Shown: positions 1-8,527, numbered from the stretch's first letter. The stretch: DNA of 32,939 nucleotides from Flavobacteriales bacterium (GCA_002737665.1 NSIF01000022.1:1-32939); one strand, 5' to 3'. The notes: generated by a model from the sequence alone, not told the origin. Made by a program: numbers and translations.

Positions 1-59
1 ATATTACTTTCCACAATATTAACCCAACGAGGATCAGTAGAGAGTTTAAGTCCTAGCAT
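1..59 (-). CDS. miaE: tRNA-(ms2io6A)-hydroxylase MiaE, N-terminal fragment
   Basis: Only the first 19 codons lie in the window, and the gene runs off the left edge. The ATG is at 57-59 on the minus strand, and the peptide begins MLGLKLSTDPRWVNIVESNI. That is the characteristic opening of Bacteroidota MiaE-like proteins as I remember them. The family is a ferritin-like di-iron enzyme that hydroxylates the isopentenyl group of the modified adenosine at tRNA position 37. The start lies 4 bases after the antiporter stop codon, so it is probably the third gene of the stress protein/antiporter transcript. The catalytic residues are outside the window, so the call rests on N-terminal similarity alone. 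Confidence 0.72.
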   Translation of the reverse strand, partial: MLGLKLSTDPRWVNIVESN

Positions 60-63
60 ATCA

Positions 64-1311
64 TTACTTTTCTAATTCAACAAATTTTCTGATTAACGGC
101 CCACTTGTCAAACTCGTAACTAAAGCCATTACAATTAATGCAACAAAGATTGGTTTAGAAATTAAACCCGCATTTAAAGCAAGTGTACCCAAGATAATTT
201 CCATAGCACCGCGTGCATTCAATCCAAAAGCAACAGCGAGTGAATTACGATTTGACAAGCCCCCAAGTTTTGCACCAGAAGCGGCACCTATAATTTTTCC
301 TACGTAAGCCAAAACAAGTATAACAAGAACTATTTGCAAATCGAAATTTTCAATAAAGTTTACTTTTAATCCAATCGAAACAAAAAATAAAGGGGCAAAG
401 AAATTTGTAATAAACTGGTGAATAATGTCTCGTGCCTGTTCACGCAATTGAACAGAATCACCTATAGCAATACCTGCAATAAATGCACCAAGAATAGCAT
501 GAATATTTATACTTTGTGTAAATGCAGCACACAACAAACACAAACCTAAACACATGGACAAAACACCACCAGGCCAAGAAAGTTTAGTTTGTATCCATGG
601 CAGGCATCGGTTAATAATTTTCCTACCTACAAACAACATGAATGCACCAAAAGACAAAATGTAAATTATCGTATAGCCAATTCCCAATTTATCAGCATGC
701 TGCCCATCGATACTTAAAATAAAAGAGAAAAATAACCAACCGATAAGGTCATTAAACATGGCAGCAGCAATAATAATCATTCCAATATTAGTCTTAAATA
801 AATTTAAGTCCATAAGAATCCTTGCAATGACTGGCAAGGCTGAAATCGATAGTGCGGTTCCCAAGAATAATGCAAATACAAGTTTATGATGTTCATCTAA
901 TTCCAAGCCGAATAGATGTGGAAAAAACCAAGCGATGGAAAAACCAGTAAAAAATGGAATTATGATACTTCCCAAGCCTGTAAATATTGCGGCCTTCCCT
1001 TGACGTAAGACAACAGAAAGCTGCACTTCCATCCCTGCCACAAACAACAACATGATAATTGACAAACTAAAAATTCCATCAAGCGCAATGGAAACATGTT
1101 CGTTTGTTTCAAATGGAAAAAGGTAATTGTATGCAGCTGGACAAATTAAACCCAACACCGTTGGACCTAAAAAAATACCCACTAATAATTCACCCATCAC
1201 TACCGGTAATTTTATTTTTTTTCCCAACTCTGAAATAATGCGAGCTAAAATTAACATCGCACTAATGGCGAGCAAAAAAACAATTAAATCGTCATTAGAA
1301 AGTCTTGCCAT
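64..1311 (-). CDS. Cation/proton antiporter, CPA2-like
   Basis: This 415-residue protein is almost entirely hydrophobic, with about 12 predicted membrane helices. It is an inner-membrane exchanger of Na+ or K+ for H+. The GELLVGIFLGPTVLG segment near residues 40-54 is typical of the Na+/H+ exchanger fold. The stretch TALSISALPVIARIL near 152-166 matches the unwound helix 4. An Asn-Asp pair at 187-188 (FNDLIGW) sits where the ion-binding acidic pair occurs. A late GLNARGAMEI segment is also typical of the group. There is no C-terminal RCK/TrkA domain, so it is not a full KefB/KefC protein. It starts 2 bases after the stress-protein stop codon, which argues for co-transcription and translational coupling. 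The ion specificity cannot be read from the sequence. Confidence 0.9.
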   Translation of the reverse strand: MARLSNDDLIVFLLAISAMLILARIISELGKKIKLPVVMGELLVGIFLGPTVLGLICPAAYNYLFPFETNEHVSIALDGIFSLSIIMLLFVAGMEVQLSVVLRQGKAAIFTGLGSIIIPFFTGFSIAWFFPHLFGLELDEHHKLVFALFLGTALSISALPVIARILMDLNLFKTNIGMIIIAAAMFNDLIGWLFFSFILSIDGQHADKLGIGYTIIYILSFGAFMLFVGRKIINRCLPWIQTKLSWPGGVLSMCLGLCLLCAAFTQSINIHAILGAFIAGIAIGDSVQLREQARDIIHQFITNFFAPLFFVSIGLKVNFIENFDLQIVLVILVLAYVGKIIGAASGAKLGGLSNRNSLAVAFGLNARGAMEIILGTLALNAGLISKPIFVALIVMALVTSLTSGPLIRKFVELEK

Positions 1312-1313
1312 AA

Positions 1314-2195
1314 TTAAGAAACTCTAGAATGAACAATTAAAACATTTGTTGGTAGGTCTTCAAGAATATACTCCATATCATGTGTAAAGATGCGATCGAT
1401 AATTCCATATTTCATGTCAGGTGAATTAACTACTAATAAATCGGCCTTCCGATGTTCCGCATACTGCCTAATTGCAAATCCAGGAATTCCTTTTATTTGT
1501 TTTTCGGAAATTTCAATTCCTTCACGCTGACTAACATTAACAACAATCGAATGAAGTTTATTGAATTCCTCCTCAGATAATTCTTTTTTAAATTTAGAAG
1601 TTTCTCCAGCCGTTCTGTCGCTTCCCATAGCTGCAGTTAATGCGTCCTGGTGGATTTCTTTAGCAACAGTAATAGCATTTGTATTTAAATGTTTACCAAA
1701 ATAAACCGCAGTATCAAGGGTATGGATTGTTTTCGGATTTTCTATTCCATTCACTACCATTTTGCTAAATTGAGTACCTGATTTTTGGGGACTTGTGAGT
1801 AGTAAAACAGAACATTTTGCACTTCGAGATATTTTTCTTGCAACAGAACCAAGATAATAGCGTAACATATTCTCTTTTTGCATTGCGCCAACAACTAATA
1901 AATCAACAATATTTAATTTACATAATTCTAAAATTGTATGAACAGGATCACCTTCGTGCCAAATCACCCGAAGTTTCGTTTGATCTATACCAATTTTTCG
2001 AATTAAATCGTCCAGCTTCGCCTCCTTAGTATTTGTGCGCTCACCGATATGCATCAACAATAATTGAGCACCAAAAACTTCAGCAAGTATTTTTGACTCA
2101 CACAATAAGGGCTCCAAACGAGGCGAAAACGCAATTGCAACTCCAATTGTTTCAAAAGGATAGCTCGCTCGTCCTTTCAATTTATCGCTATTCAT
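1314..2195 (-). CDS. Tandem-domain universal stress protein
   Basis: This soluble 293-residue protein has two Usp alpha/beta domains, roughly residues 15-136 and 150-290. The first contains VDLLVVGAMQKENMLRYYLG followed by SVARKI, which matches the Usp nucleotide-binding loop ending in Gly-Ser. The second Gly of the classical GxxG signature is not obvious, so ATP binding is uncertain. The second domain is more diverged but keeps ADLLVVNS and a terminal VLIVHS strand. Two-domain Usp proteins often accompany antiporters of this class, and here the stop codon is 2 bases from the antiporter start. A role as a regulatory partner of the antiporter is an inference. Confidence 0.88.
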   Translation of the reverse strand: MNSDKLKGRASYPFETIGVAIAFSPRLEPLLCESKILAEVFGAQLLLMHIGERTNTKEAKLDDLIRKIGIDQTKLRVIWHEGDPVHTILELCKLNIVDLLVVGAMQKENMLRYYLGSVARKISRSAKCSVLLLTSPQKSGTQFSKMVVNGIENPKTIHTLDTAVYFGKHLNTNAITVAKEIHQDALTAAMGSDRTAGETSKFKKELSEEEFNKLHSIVVNVSQREGIEISEKQIKGIPGFAIRQYAEHRKADLLVVNSPDMKYGIIDRIFTHDMEYILEDLPTNVLIVHSRVS

Positions 2196-2393
2196 TAAAA
2201 ATTTAAATTAGTGGATTTCTGTAAAAATAAGAAAATATAATGTGCCTAATTAGATTCTACTAAAGCATTAATAAAAGAATATCGTAAATAGGATAAAATG
2301 GACACAAAAGACCTAAAACCAAAAGGATAATGAAATAAAACCTGAGAGCATATTTTAACAATAAATAGAATTTTATGCCTTTAAGACGCTTAA

Positions 2394-3143
2394 ATGATGC
2401 TTAACTTTGACCCCATGATAATACTCGTATTTTTTCTCTGCCATTGGTTTTTATCGCTTTTTTGCCAAACCTTTTTTCTTCATAGGTATTCATCACACAA
2501 GATGTTTACTATGTCGACGTTTTGGGAAAAAACATTTTATTTCTTTACATTTTTCACGCAAGGATCTTCCTTCTTAAATCCACGTGCCTATGCAATCATG
2601 CATCGAATGCACCACACATACAGCGACACTGAAAAAGACCCACACTCGCCTTATTTTGCAAAGGACGTTTGGCAAATGATGGTGAAAACAAAACGTATTT
2701 ACCACGACTTTGTAGACCACAAAACCGAACCAGAAGATGCATTCAAAGGAAATTATCCAATATGGCCTTTAATGGATAAAATTTCTGATAGCTGGATTAC
2801 ACGCATTTTGTTTGGAACTTTATACGTCGCTATTTATTACTTTTTTGCAACTGAATGGTGGATGTATGCATTACTGCCAATCCATTTTTTAATCGGGCCA
2901 GTACAAGGTGCCATTGTCAATTGGTGTGGACATAAATACGGCTACCAGAATTATAAGAACAATGACCAGTCCAAAAACACTTTCCCAGTTGAAATTTTAT
3001 TATTAGGTGAATTATTTCAAAACAATCACCATAAAAGTCCTAATAATCCGAATTTTGCAAGAAAATGGTTTGAATTTGACCCTACCTATCCTGTAATGAA
3101 ATTATTAAATTTGATAGGTATTATTAAAATGAGAAAAGAATAA
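2394..3143 (+). CDS. Acyl-CoA/acyl-lipid fatty acid desaturase
   Basis: This 249-residue integral membrane di-iron enzyme inserts a double bond in an acyl chain. It carries the histidine boxes of the family: HRYSSH at residues 30-35 (HX4H), HRMHH at 70-74 (HXXHH) and QNNHH near 209-213. A further His lies at 180 in NWCGHKYG. Hydrophobic segments flank the boxes, for example residues 8-29 and 140-170. It is short compared with delta-9 acyl-CoA desaturases of about 300 residues or more, but no box is missing. Two ATG codons stand in tandem at 2394 and 2397; either could be used, and no Shine-Dalgarno is seen. It is monocistronic and divergent from the stress-protein operon. A role in membrane fluidity is likely, but the regiospecificity is unknown. 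Confidence 0.88.
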   Translation: MMLNFDPMIILVFFLCHWFLSLFCQTFFLHRYSSHKMFTMSTFWEKTFYFFTFFTQGSSFLNPRAYAIMHRMHHTYSDTEKDPHSPYFAKDVWQMMVKTKRIYHDFVDHKTEPEDAFKGNYPIWPLMDKISDSWITRILFGTLYVAIYYFFATEWWMYALLPIHFLIGPVQGAIVNWCGHKYGYQNYKNNDQSKNTFPVEILLLGELFQNNHHKSPNNPNFARKWFEFDPTYPVMKLLNLIGIIKMRKE

Positions 3144-3344
3144 AAATTAAATCTCAAATACATAGCTAATCCATTATTTGCAATCGATGCACTGGAAAAT
3201 ATCGTTAACAAAACGATTTGAAAAAAAATCTCCTCCAGCTAAGAAACAAAACAATTCTTCGAATTTTTTAGAATTTACAGGAATATCCTAATTGCAATAG
3301 ACACATCTGCCGCATGTGTTTCATTAACGATGTGCTGAATTGTG

Positions 3345-3352
3345 TAGATTTG
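3345..3352 (+). promoter_or_regulatory. Candidate -7 promoter box (TAGATTTG) for the mazG operon
   Basis: This is an exact match to the Bacteroidota -7 consensus TAnnTTTG, 55 bases before the ATG at 3408. No clear TTG -33 box is seen at the usual spacing. If used, the leader would be about 49 bases. A small inverted repeat (ACACAT at 3301-3306, ATGTGT at 3314-3319) lies just upstream. Confidence 0.35.
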
Positions 3353-3407
3353 ACATTGCTAAAATGGTTAGTATCCTAATATATTAATAAAAAAAATACT
3401 TAATTAT

Positions 3408-3734
3408 ATGACGTTACAAGAAACTCAGTCTACTGTTGACAATTGGATTAAGACTACCGGTGTTCGCTATTTTAGCGAGTTAACCAATACAGTTCTACTC
3501 ATGGAAGAAGTGGGTGAGGTTGCACGAATCATGTCACGAAAATATGGAGAACAATCGTTTAAAGAATCCGACAAAAAAGAAAACTTAGCAGATGAATTAG
3601 CTGATGTATTATTTGTTTTAATTTGTATTGCTAACCAAACAGGTGTAGACCTAACGCAAGCGATGAAGAAAAATATGGAGAAGAAAAACAACCGCGATGC
3701 TAATCGTCATAAAGAAAATGAGAAACTGAAGTGA
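3408..3734 (+). CDS. MazG-like nucleotide pyrophosphohydrolase
   Basis: This 108-residue all-alpha protein has the MazG/dUTPase-like metal-binding pattern: EEVGE at residues 33-37 followed by DELAD at 62-66. The family hydrolyses non-canonical or excess NTPs to NMP and pyrophosphate. The length fits the single-domain MazG group rather than the duplicated E. coli MazG. It is the first gene of a plus-strand run. Its TGA stop is separated by one base from the ATG of the GMC oxidoreductase, so the two are surely co-transcribed. The substrate is unknown, and housecleaning of damaged nucleotides is the default inference. Confidence 0.88.
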   Translation: MTLQETQSTVDNWIKTTGVRYFSELTNTVLLMEEVGEVARIMSRKYGEQSFKESDKKENLADELADVLFVLICIANQTGVDLTQAMKKNMEKKNNRDANRHKENEKLK

Positions 3735-3735
3735 A

Positions 3736-5343
3736 ATGGAAATAGCAGATTATATAATAGTAGGATCTGGCTGTACTGGAGCAATGGCTGCACAAACGCT
3801 GTCGGAGGCGGGAGTAAATGTGCTCCTGATTGATGGAGGAATTGATAATAATAACAATTCAATAATTGATCCAACTAAGAATTTTTCTGAATTACGAAGA
3901 ACAGATGAAAACCAACATTCCTATTTATTAGGCGAGCAATTTGAAAGTTTACCGGCTGAGGGCTTGGGAACAGGTGCGCAACTAACACCCGCACGTCACT
4001 ATTTAATTAAAAATGTTGCACAACATCTACCAATCAAAGCAAGCCAATTTAGTCCTATGGAGAGCTTGGCGCTAGGTGGACTTGGTGGTGGTTGGGGACT
4101 TGGTTGCTGTGTATTTTCTGATAATGAATTACTACTCGCAGGGCTTTCCCCAGAAAAAATGAAACCAGCATATCAACTAATTTCAGATCGTATCGGAATT
4201 AGTGCTGCGCATGACGATGCAAGAAAATTTACTGCTGCAGCCATTCAAAACACACAAAGCCCTAACCCACTCGATCCAACATCGGCAGTTTTAGCAAATA
4301 AATATGCACGTAAAAAAAAGAGTTTAAATGAAAAAGGGTTTTATCTCGGACGACCTGCTCTTGCCCTACTGACAGAAGGAAAAAACGACAGAAAGCCAAA
4401 TGTACAACGTGATATGGATTTCTACGATGACTTCGATAAAGCTGCGTACAGACCAAAAAATACAATTGACGATTTAAAGAAAAAATTAAATTTTCAATAC
4501 AAAGGAGGATGGATTGTCAGCCATTTTACAGAAGATGAGATTAGTGTAAAAGTACATGCGTATAAAATAGATGGTGGCGAAAAAAATATTTTTCAATGTC
4601 GTAAATTAATTCTTACTGCTGGTGCATTAGGAACTGCTCGAATAGTGTTACGCTCTACGCAAGGAGGAAATGAAAAAAAACTTCCAATTATTTGTAATCC
4701 TTACACCTATATACCCTGTATTGTTCCATCCCGTCTTGGGAAAAAAATGCCTGAGGCAAACAATGGCTTCGCACAACTTTCCCTTTTTTATGATGCTGAT
4801 GAAACACAAAGTAACATTGCCATGGCTTCTATTTACACTTACCGCTCCTTAATGCTGTTTCGTTTGTTACGTGAAACTCCATTAAACTTCAGAGATAGTC
4901 GAATTTTGATGCAATATGTTTTACCATCACTTATTATTGCTGGAATTCATCATCCAGAAAAAATAAATACAAACAATTATTTAAAATTGGAACAAGACAA
5001 CAATTCACCAACAGGAGATGCACTGAGGGTTCACTATGAAAACACAGCTACAATTAAACAACGAAATACTTGTGAAAACAAATACATCAATGCGCTAAGA
5101 AAATTAGGTGCATATGCATTAAAAAAGGTACATCCAACTATTGGTGGAAGTATTCACTACGCTGGACCACTTTGTTTCAATACAAACGAGCAACCATTTA
5201 CACTTGCTATGTCGGGTAGATTAAATGGAACTAAAAATGTTTTTGTTGCTGACGGTTCGGGATTTAAATTTCTACCTGCAAAAGGAATCACATTGTCGCT
5301 AATGGCAAATGCACATGTGGTCGCTAAAAATGCACTCCAATAA
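3736..5343 (+). CDS. GMC-family FAD-dependent oxidoreductase
   Basis: This 535-residue flavoprotein begins with a Rossmann FAD-binding motif, VGSGCTGAMAAQTLSEAG, with the glycines at residues 10, 12 and 15. An acidic-flanked strand (LLIDGG) follows. The middle contains the Gly-rich LALGGLGGGWGLG segment. The C-terminal GMC domain is recognised by IGGSIHYAGPL, with the putative active-site His, and by NVFVADGSGFKFLPAKGITL, which closes the FAD site. No signal peptide is visible, so it is cytoplasmic. Family members oxidise alcohols or sugars; the substrate here cannot be deduced. It sits between mazG and a sugar-nucleotide-type epimerase, which hints at carbohydrate or envelope-precursor metabolism. 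Residues 193-196 are encoded with a run of eight A bases in AAA AAA AAG context, common in AT-rich genes. Confidence 0.85.
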   Translation: MEIADYIIVGSGCTGAMAAQTLSEAGVNVLLIDGGIDNNNNSIIDPTKNFSELRRTDENQHSYLLGEQFESLPAEGLGTGAQLTPARHYLIKNVAQHLPIKASQFSPMESLALGGLGGGWGLGCCVFSDNELLLAGLSPEKMKPAYQLISDRIGISAAHDDARKFTAAAIQNTQSPNPLDPTSAVLANKYARKKKSLNEKGFYLGRPALALLTEGKNDRKPNVQRDMDFYDDFDKAAYRPKNTIDDLKKKLNFQYKGGWIVSHFTEDEISVKVHAYKIDGGEKNIFQCRKLILTAGALGTARIVLRSTQGGNEKKLPIICNPYTYIPCIVPSRLGKKMPEANNGFAQLSLFYDADETQSNIAMASIYTYRSLMLFRLLRETPLNFRDSRILMQYVLPSLIIAGIHHPEKINTNNYLKLEQDNNSPTGDALRVHYENTATIKQRNTCENKYINALRKLGAYALKKVHPTIGGSIHYAGPLCFNTNEQPFTLAMSGRLNGTKNVFVADGSGFKFLPAKGITLSLMANAHVVAKNALQ

Positions 5344-5359
5344 TTTTAAAAAACAACCT

Positions 5360-5382
5360 GAATTTATTTGCCAAATAAATTC
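5360..5382. repeat. Perfect 10-bp inverted repeat between GMC oxidoreductase and epimerase
   Basis: GAATTTATTT (5360-5369), loop GCC, AAATAAATTC (5373-5382). The stem is perfect but AT-rich and is not followed by a long T run. It lies between the GMC stop and the GTG start of the epimerase. It may act as a weak intercistronic hairpin, an operator or a processing site; no choice can be made from the sequence. Confidence 0.5.
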
Positions 5383-5395
5383 ATAATTTTACAAA

Positions 5396-6295
5396 GTGAG
5401 CAATTCTAAACAAATTCTCGTACTGACAGGCGCAACAGGCTTTATTGGAAAGCACATATCTAATTACTTCGTAAACATTGGTTGGTATGTAATTGCATTG
5501 GTTCGCAATATTCCTAAAAAAAACGAAGAAAATATATGCTATATTAAATATGATTTAGTTTCAGAAATTGATGTTTCGTTACCAGATCAATTTGATGCTT
5601 TTATTCATGCAGGATACTTAAAACAAGAAAATGGTAATGATGCATTTGCTTTAAATGTTAATGCAGTTGAAAAATTACTCAAGGGACTTTCAAACAAACA
5701 AGTAGGAGCCAAACTATTTCTCTCTAGCTTATCTGCTGACCAAAATGCTGCGTCCGTATATGGCCGACAAAAAATGGCTATTGAAGAATTATTTTTAAAA
5801 GAAAATGGAATAGTTTTTCGTGCAGGACTTGTATTGGGTGAAGGAGGATTATTTGGAGTCATGGCAAATTATTTGAAAACAAAAAATAAAATCCCTCTAT
5901 TTGGAAGTGGAAAGCAGCCGATACAAACAGTTTACATAGATGATCTTGTGCTTGCTATTGAAAAAATTATTTCAAAAAAACTGACCGGTAAATTAGTTGT
6001 GGCTTGCAATGAGGCAGTGACTTACCGTGATTTTTACGAAGCCCTCGCTATTAGTGTCGGCTCAAAACCGAGATTTATAAAAACACCCTATTGGCTTGCT
6101 GGACTTGGTATACTAATAGCCAAGTTCCTAAGGATACAATTGCCAATTTCAAAAGATAATTTACTAGGATTAAAACAAATGAAGCACATTTCGACGGCTG
6201 GTGATTTGAAAAAAATTGGAATAGAATTGATTGATTATAAAGAGAGTTTTTTAAAACTTGGAAATCGTCGTAAAGAGGAAAAGTTTACTCAATAA
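5396..6295 (+). CDS. NAD(P)-dependent epimerase/dehydratase (extended SDR)
   Basis: This 299-residue Rossmann-fold protein starts at a GTG codon, which places the nucleotide-binding motif TGATGFIGKH at residues 11-20 as expected. The catalytic Tyr-Lys pair is visible as YGRQK at 122-126, preceded by a FLSSLS strand that could supply the catalytic Ser. GSGKQPIQTVYIDDL near residue 175 matches the substrate-binding loop of extended SDRs of the NAD-dependent epimerase/dehydratase or nucleoside-diphosphate-sugar epimerase type. The C-terminal part is short and basic. It is the third gene of the mazG-GMC run, 52 bases downstream of the GMC stop. The substrate is unknown; a sugar nucleotide or a hydroxy-acyl/sterol-like compound is possible. 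Confidence 0.85.
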   Translation: MSNSKQILVLTGATGFIGKHISNYFVNIGWYVIALVRNIPKKNEENICYIKYDLVSEIDVSLPDQFDAFIHAGYLKQENGNDAFALNVNAVEKLLKGLSNKQVGAKLFLSSLSADQNAASVYGRQKMAIEELFLKENGIVFRAGLVLGEGGLFGVMANYLKTKNKIPLFGSGKQPIQTVYIDDLVLAIEKIISKKLTGKLVVACNEAVTYRDFYEALAISVGSKPRFIKTPYWLAGLGILIAKFLRIQLPISKDNLLGLKQMKHISTAGDLKKIGIELIDYKESFLKLGNRRKEEKFTQ

Positions 6296-6333
6296 TTTTT
6301 CCAAGCACAAACAAATCTATCTAAAACAATATT

Positions 6334-7023
6334 TTAAGACAAACCCAAACGTTCTGTAATTGTCAATTCCTTCCACGTTCCCACTTTCAAATCTCCTAAC
6401 TCCACATTTACAATCCTAATTCGAATTAATTCCAGTACTTGATAACCCAATTTATAACACATCCTCCTTATTTGACGATTCATTCCTTGTGTTAGAATAA
6501 TCCTGAATGATTTTTCTGTAACAGCAATCAATTTACAGGAACGCGTTAACTTTCCCATAATTACTATTCCATTCGACATTTTTTCTAAAAATACAGTGTC
6601 GTAATTTCGATCAATCGTTACCAAATACTCTTTTTCTTTATGCCGTTCACTAAGGGCTACTTGGTTAAAAATACGACCGTCATCGGTCATTAATAATAAT
6701 CCTTCTGAATCTTTATCTAAGCGACCAACAGGGAAAAGTTTTTGAGGATATTTAAATACGGTAAGTAAATTATTATCAATTTTAGGATTCAGCGTACATT
6801 CAATGCCAGACGGCTTATAAAATTTGATGTATGAAAAAATAATAGCCGAACGAATAATTTTATCATCGACACTTATAGCCTGCCAATTTTCAATTTTTGA
6901 AGCAGGAGAATCTACCTTCCCATCAACACGAACGCTGCCACGTCCAATGATAAGGTTCGCTTTTTCATTGGTAATATTAAAATAACGAGCAACAATAGTT
7001 CGTAATCGTAAAACTTTAGGCAT
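6334..7023 (-). CDS. Pseudouridine synthase, RsuA/RluB/E/F family
   Basis: This 229-residue protein isomerises a uridine in rRNA or tRNA. An S4-like RNA-binding segment occupies about residues 1-50 (IIGRGSVRVDGK). The catalytic domain follows, with the diagnostic GRLDKDSEGLLLMTDDG, where Asp103 is the predicted catalytic aspartate. KPSGIECT near residue 70 and GMNRQIRRMCYKLGY near the C terminus are also conserved in the family. The KPxGxxCT form and the length favour the RluF/RluE side over RluB, but I do not assign a position. It lies 53 bases after dtd on the same strand, grouped with other translation-quality genes. Confidence 0.88.
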   Translation of the reverse strand: MPKVLRLRTIVARYFNITNEKANLIIGRGSVRVDGKVDSPASKIENWQAISVDDKIIRSAIIFSYIKFYKPSGIECTLNPKIDNNLLTVFKYPQKLFPVGRLDKDSEGLLLMTDDGRIFNQVALSERHKEKEYLVTIDRNYDTVFLEKMSNGIVIMGKLTRSCKLIAVTEKSFRIILTQGMNRQIRRMCYKLGYQVLELIRIRIVNVELGDLKVGTWKELTITERLGLS

Positions 7024-7076
7024 TGTAATTACTAATTCTTATTTTATATTAATAGTTATAAATAAAAAAACAAAAA

Positions 7077-7529
7077 CTATTCTCTATTCTTGGTATCAAT
7101 ACAAATGGTAACAGGGCCTTCGTTAGTTAATTCTACTTTCATTGCTGCTCCGAAAATTCCAGTGCCCACTTTTTTTCCTAGCTCCGTTGACAATTGGACG
7201 ATGAATTTTTCATATAAAGGCAATGCTATTTCAGGTTTAGCAGCCATAAGATACGAAGGTCGATTTCCTTTTTTAGTAGCGGCATGCAAAGTGAATTGAG
7301 AAATAACTAAAATTTCACCATTAATTTCTTTGACGGATAAATTCATGACTTCATTTTGGTCAGGGAAAATACGGAGATTGATTATTTTTTGTGATAACCA
7401 AGTGCAATCCTCGACTGTGTCAGCTTCTTCAATTCCAACAAGTACAAGTAAACCAAATTCAATGGAAGCATTTACTTTTTCGAGTATAGTAACCTTTGCT
7501 GATGAAACTCTTTGAAGTACAACACGCAT
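7077..7529 (-). CDS. dtd: D-aminoacyl-tRNA deacylase
   Basis: This 150-residue protein has the family's usual length. It removes D-amino acids (and glycine from tRNA-Ala) mischarged onto tRNA. Conserved blocks are present in order: MRVVLQRVSSAKV at the N terminus, then SQFTLHAATKKGNRPSYLMA, which contains the SQxTL motif, and NEGPVTICID near the C terminus, the variant of the NxGPvT motif that carries the cis Gly-Pro. It lies 53 bases downstream of rsgA on the same strand and upstream of the pseudouridine synthase. Confidence 0.96.
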   Translation of the reverse strand: MRVVLQRVSSAKVTILEKVNASIEFGLLVLVGIEEADTVEDCTWLSQKIINLRIFPDQNEVMNLSVKEINGEILVISQFTLHAATKKGNRPSYLMAAKPEIALPLYEKFIVQLSTELGKKVGTGIFGAAMKVELTNEGPVTICIDTKNRE

Positions 7530-7558
7530 AGCTTTCCAATTATACCTTTTAGATATTC

Positions 7559-7590
7559 TTAATTAAAAATGTAATTTATTTTTTAATTAA
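7559..7590. repeat. AT-only inverted repeat at the rsgA 3' end
   Basis: TTAATTAAAAA (7559-7569) and TTTTTAATTAA (7580-7590) form a perfect 11-bp stem with a 10-base loop. It overlaps the rsgA stop codon. It contains no G-C pair, so it is a poor intrinsic terminator, although it could weaken read-through into dtd. Confidence 0.45.
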
Positions 7591-8527
7591 ATTCATTTAC
7601 CAACTCTTCACCATTTAAAATTTGCAAGTAACAATCGTACCGCGTCAACGCAATTTTACTGTTTTTAACAGCTTCTTTAACAGCACAATCGGGTTCCTGG
7701 TTATGTCGACAACCATTAAATTTACATTGTCCTAAACGTGAACGCATTTCGGGGAAAAAATGTGACAGTTCGTTTTTTTTAATATCGACAATTCCCAACT
7801 CTTTTATACCAGGCGTATCAATAATAAATCCCCCCCCCTTCATTTCATGCATTTCGGCAAATGTTGTAGTATGTGTTCCTTTGCGGTGAGCTTTAGAAAT
7901 AGCAGAAGTTTTAATTGATAACGAAGGAATCAACGCATTTATTAAAGTGCTTTTTCCTACTCCGGAGTGCCCTATAATGAGATTGATTTTCCCCTGCATA
8001 ATAGTATGTAATGCCGCAGTTTGGTCCTGCTGGAGCGCAGAAAGTGAAATACAAGAATATCCTAAACCAGTATATAAATTCATTAATGCATTGACATAAT
8101 CTTGATATTCGGAATTCAGCAAATCGCTTTTATTAAAAATTACAGAAGCTGAAATTCCATAAGCTTCTGCAGTGACTAGAAACCGATCAATAAAACCTGT
8201 AGATGTTCGGGGTTCAATTAAAGTCGCCATCACATAGGCATGGTCGACATTTGCAGCAATTATATGTGTTTGTTTTGAAAGATTAGTAGAACGTCTTATG
8301 ATGTAATTTTTGCGGTCATTTAAGACGGAGATAATGCCAATATTTTCCACTGGATCGAGTTCCACTCCAACGGAATCGCCTACTGCTATTGGATTAGTGT
8401 TTTTTAAATTCAATCCCTTAATTCGAAATTGTCCTTTGATTCGACACTCCATCCTTTCGCCGGTAGTTAGGAGTACAGTGTACCAACTTCCTGTCGATTT
8501 AACCACAATTCCACTCTGCATAGACAT
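7583..8527 (-). CDS. rsgA: Ribosome small-subunit-dependent GTPase A
   Basis: This circularly permuted GTPase matures the 30S subunit. I start it at the ATG at 8527, giving 314 residues, the usual family length. The frame stays open up to 8680, but the extra 51 residues do not resemble RsgA. The order is an OB fold (IVVKSTGSWYTVLL), G4 (NKSD), G1 (GHSGVGKST), switch I (GTHTTT) and G3 (DTPG). A zinc-binding C-terminal region follows, CKFNGCRHNQEPDC (CX4CXHX5C). A near-match promoter box TATCTTTA at 8532-8539 sits immediately before the chosen start, implying a very short leader. A run of nine G (7830-7838) encodes the Lys-Gly-Gly-Gly just before DTPG and is unusual in this AT-rich sequence. 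Confidence 0.95.
   Translation of the reverse strand: MSMQSGIVVKSTGSWYTVLLTTGERMECRIKGQFRIKGLNLKNTNPIAVGDSVGVELDPVENIGIISVLNDRKNYIIRRSTNLSKQTHIIAANVDHAYVMATLIEPRTSTGFIDRFLVTAEAYGISASVIFNKSDLLNSEYQDYVNALMNLYTGLGYSCISLSALQQDQTAALHTIMQGKINLIIGHSGVGKSTLINALIPSLSIKTSAISKAHRKGTHTTTFAEMHEMKGGGFIIDTPGIKELGIVDIKKNELSHFFPEMRSRLGQCKFNGCRHNQEPDCAVKEAVKNSKIALTRYDCYLQILNGEELVNEFN

Noticed and set aside
2235-2252. AGGCAC sequence before the stress-protein gene as a sigma-54 site
   Set aside because: The minus strand reads AGGCACATTATATTTTC. The -12 TTG is missing at the required spacing and no repeats lie upstream.
3201-3217. ATCGTT/AACGAT inverted repeat after the desaturase as a terminator
   Set aside because: The stem is only 6 bp and is followed by an A run rather than T on the plus strand.
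4311-4319. A8 run in the GMC oxidoreductase as a programmed frameshift
   Set aside because: It falls inside a domain with no functional boundary, and such runs are frequent in AT-rich genes. The in-frame protein is complete.
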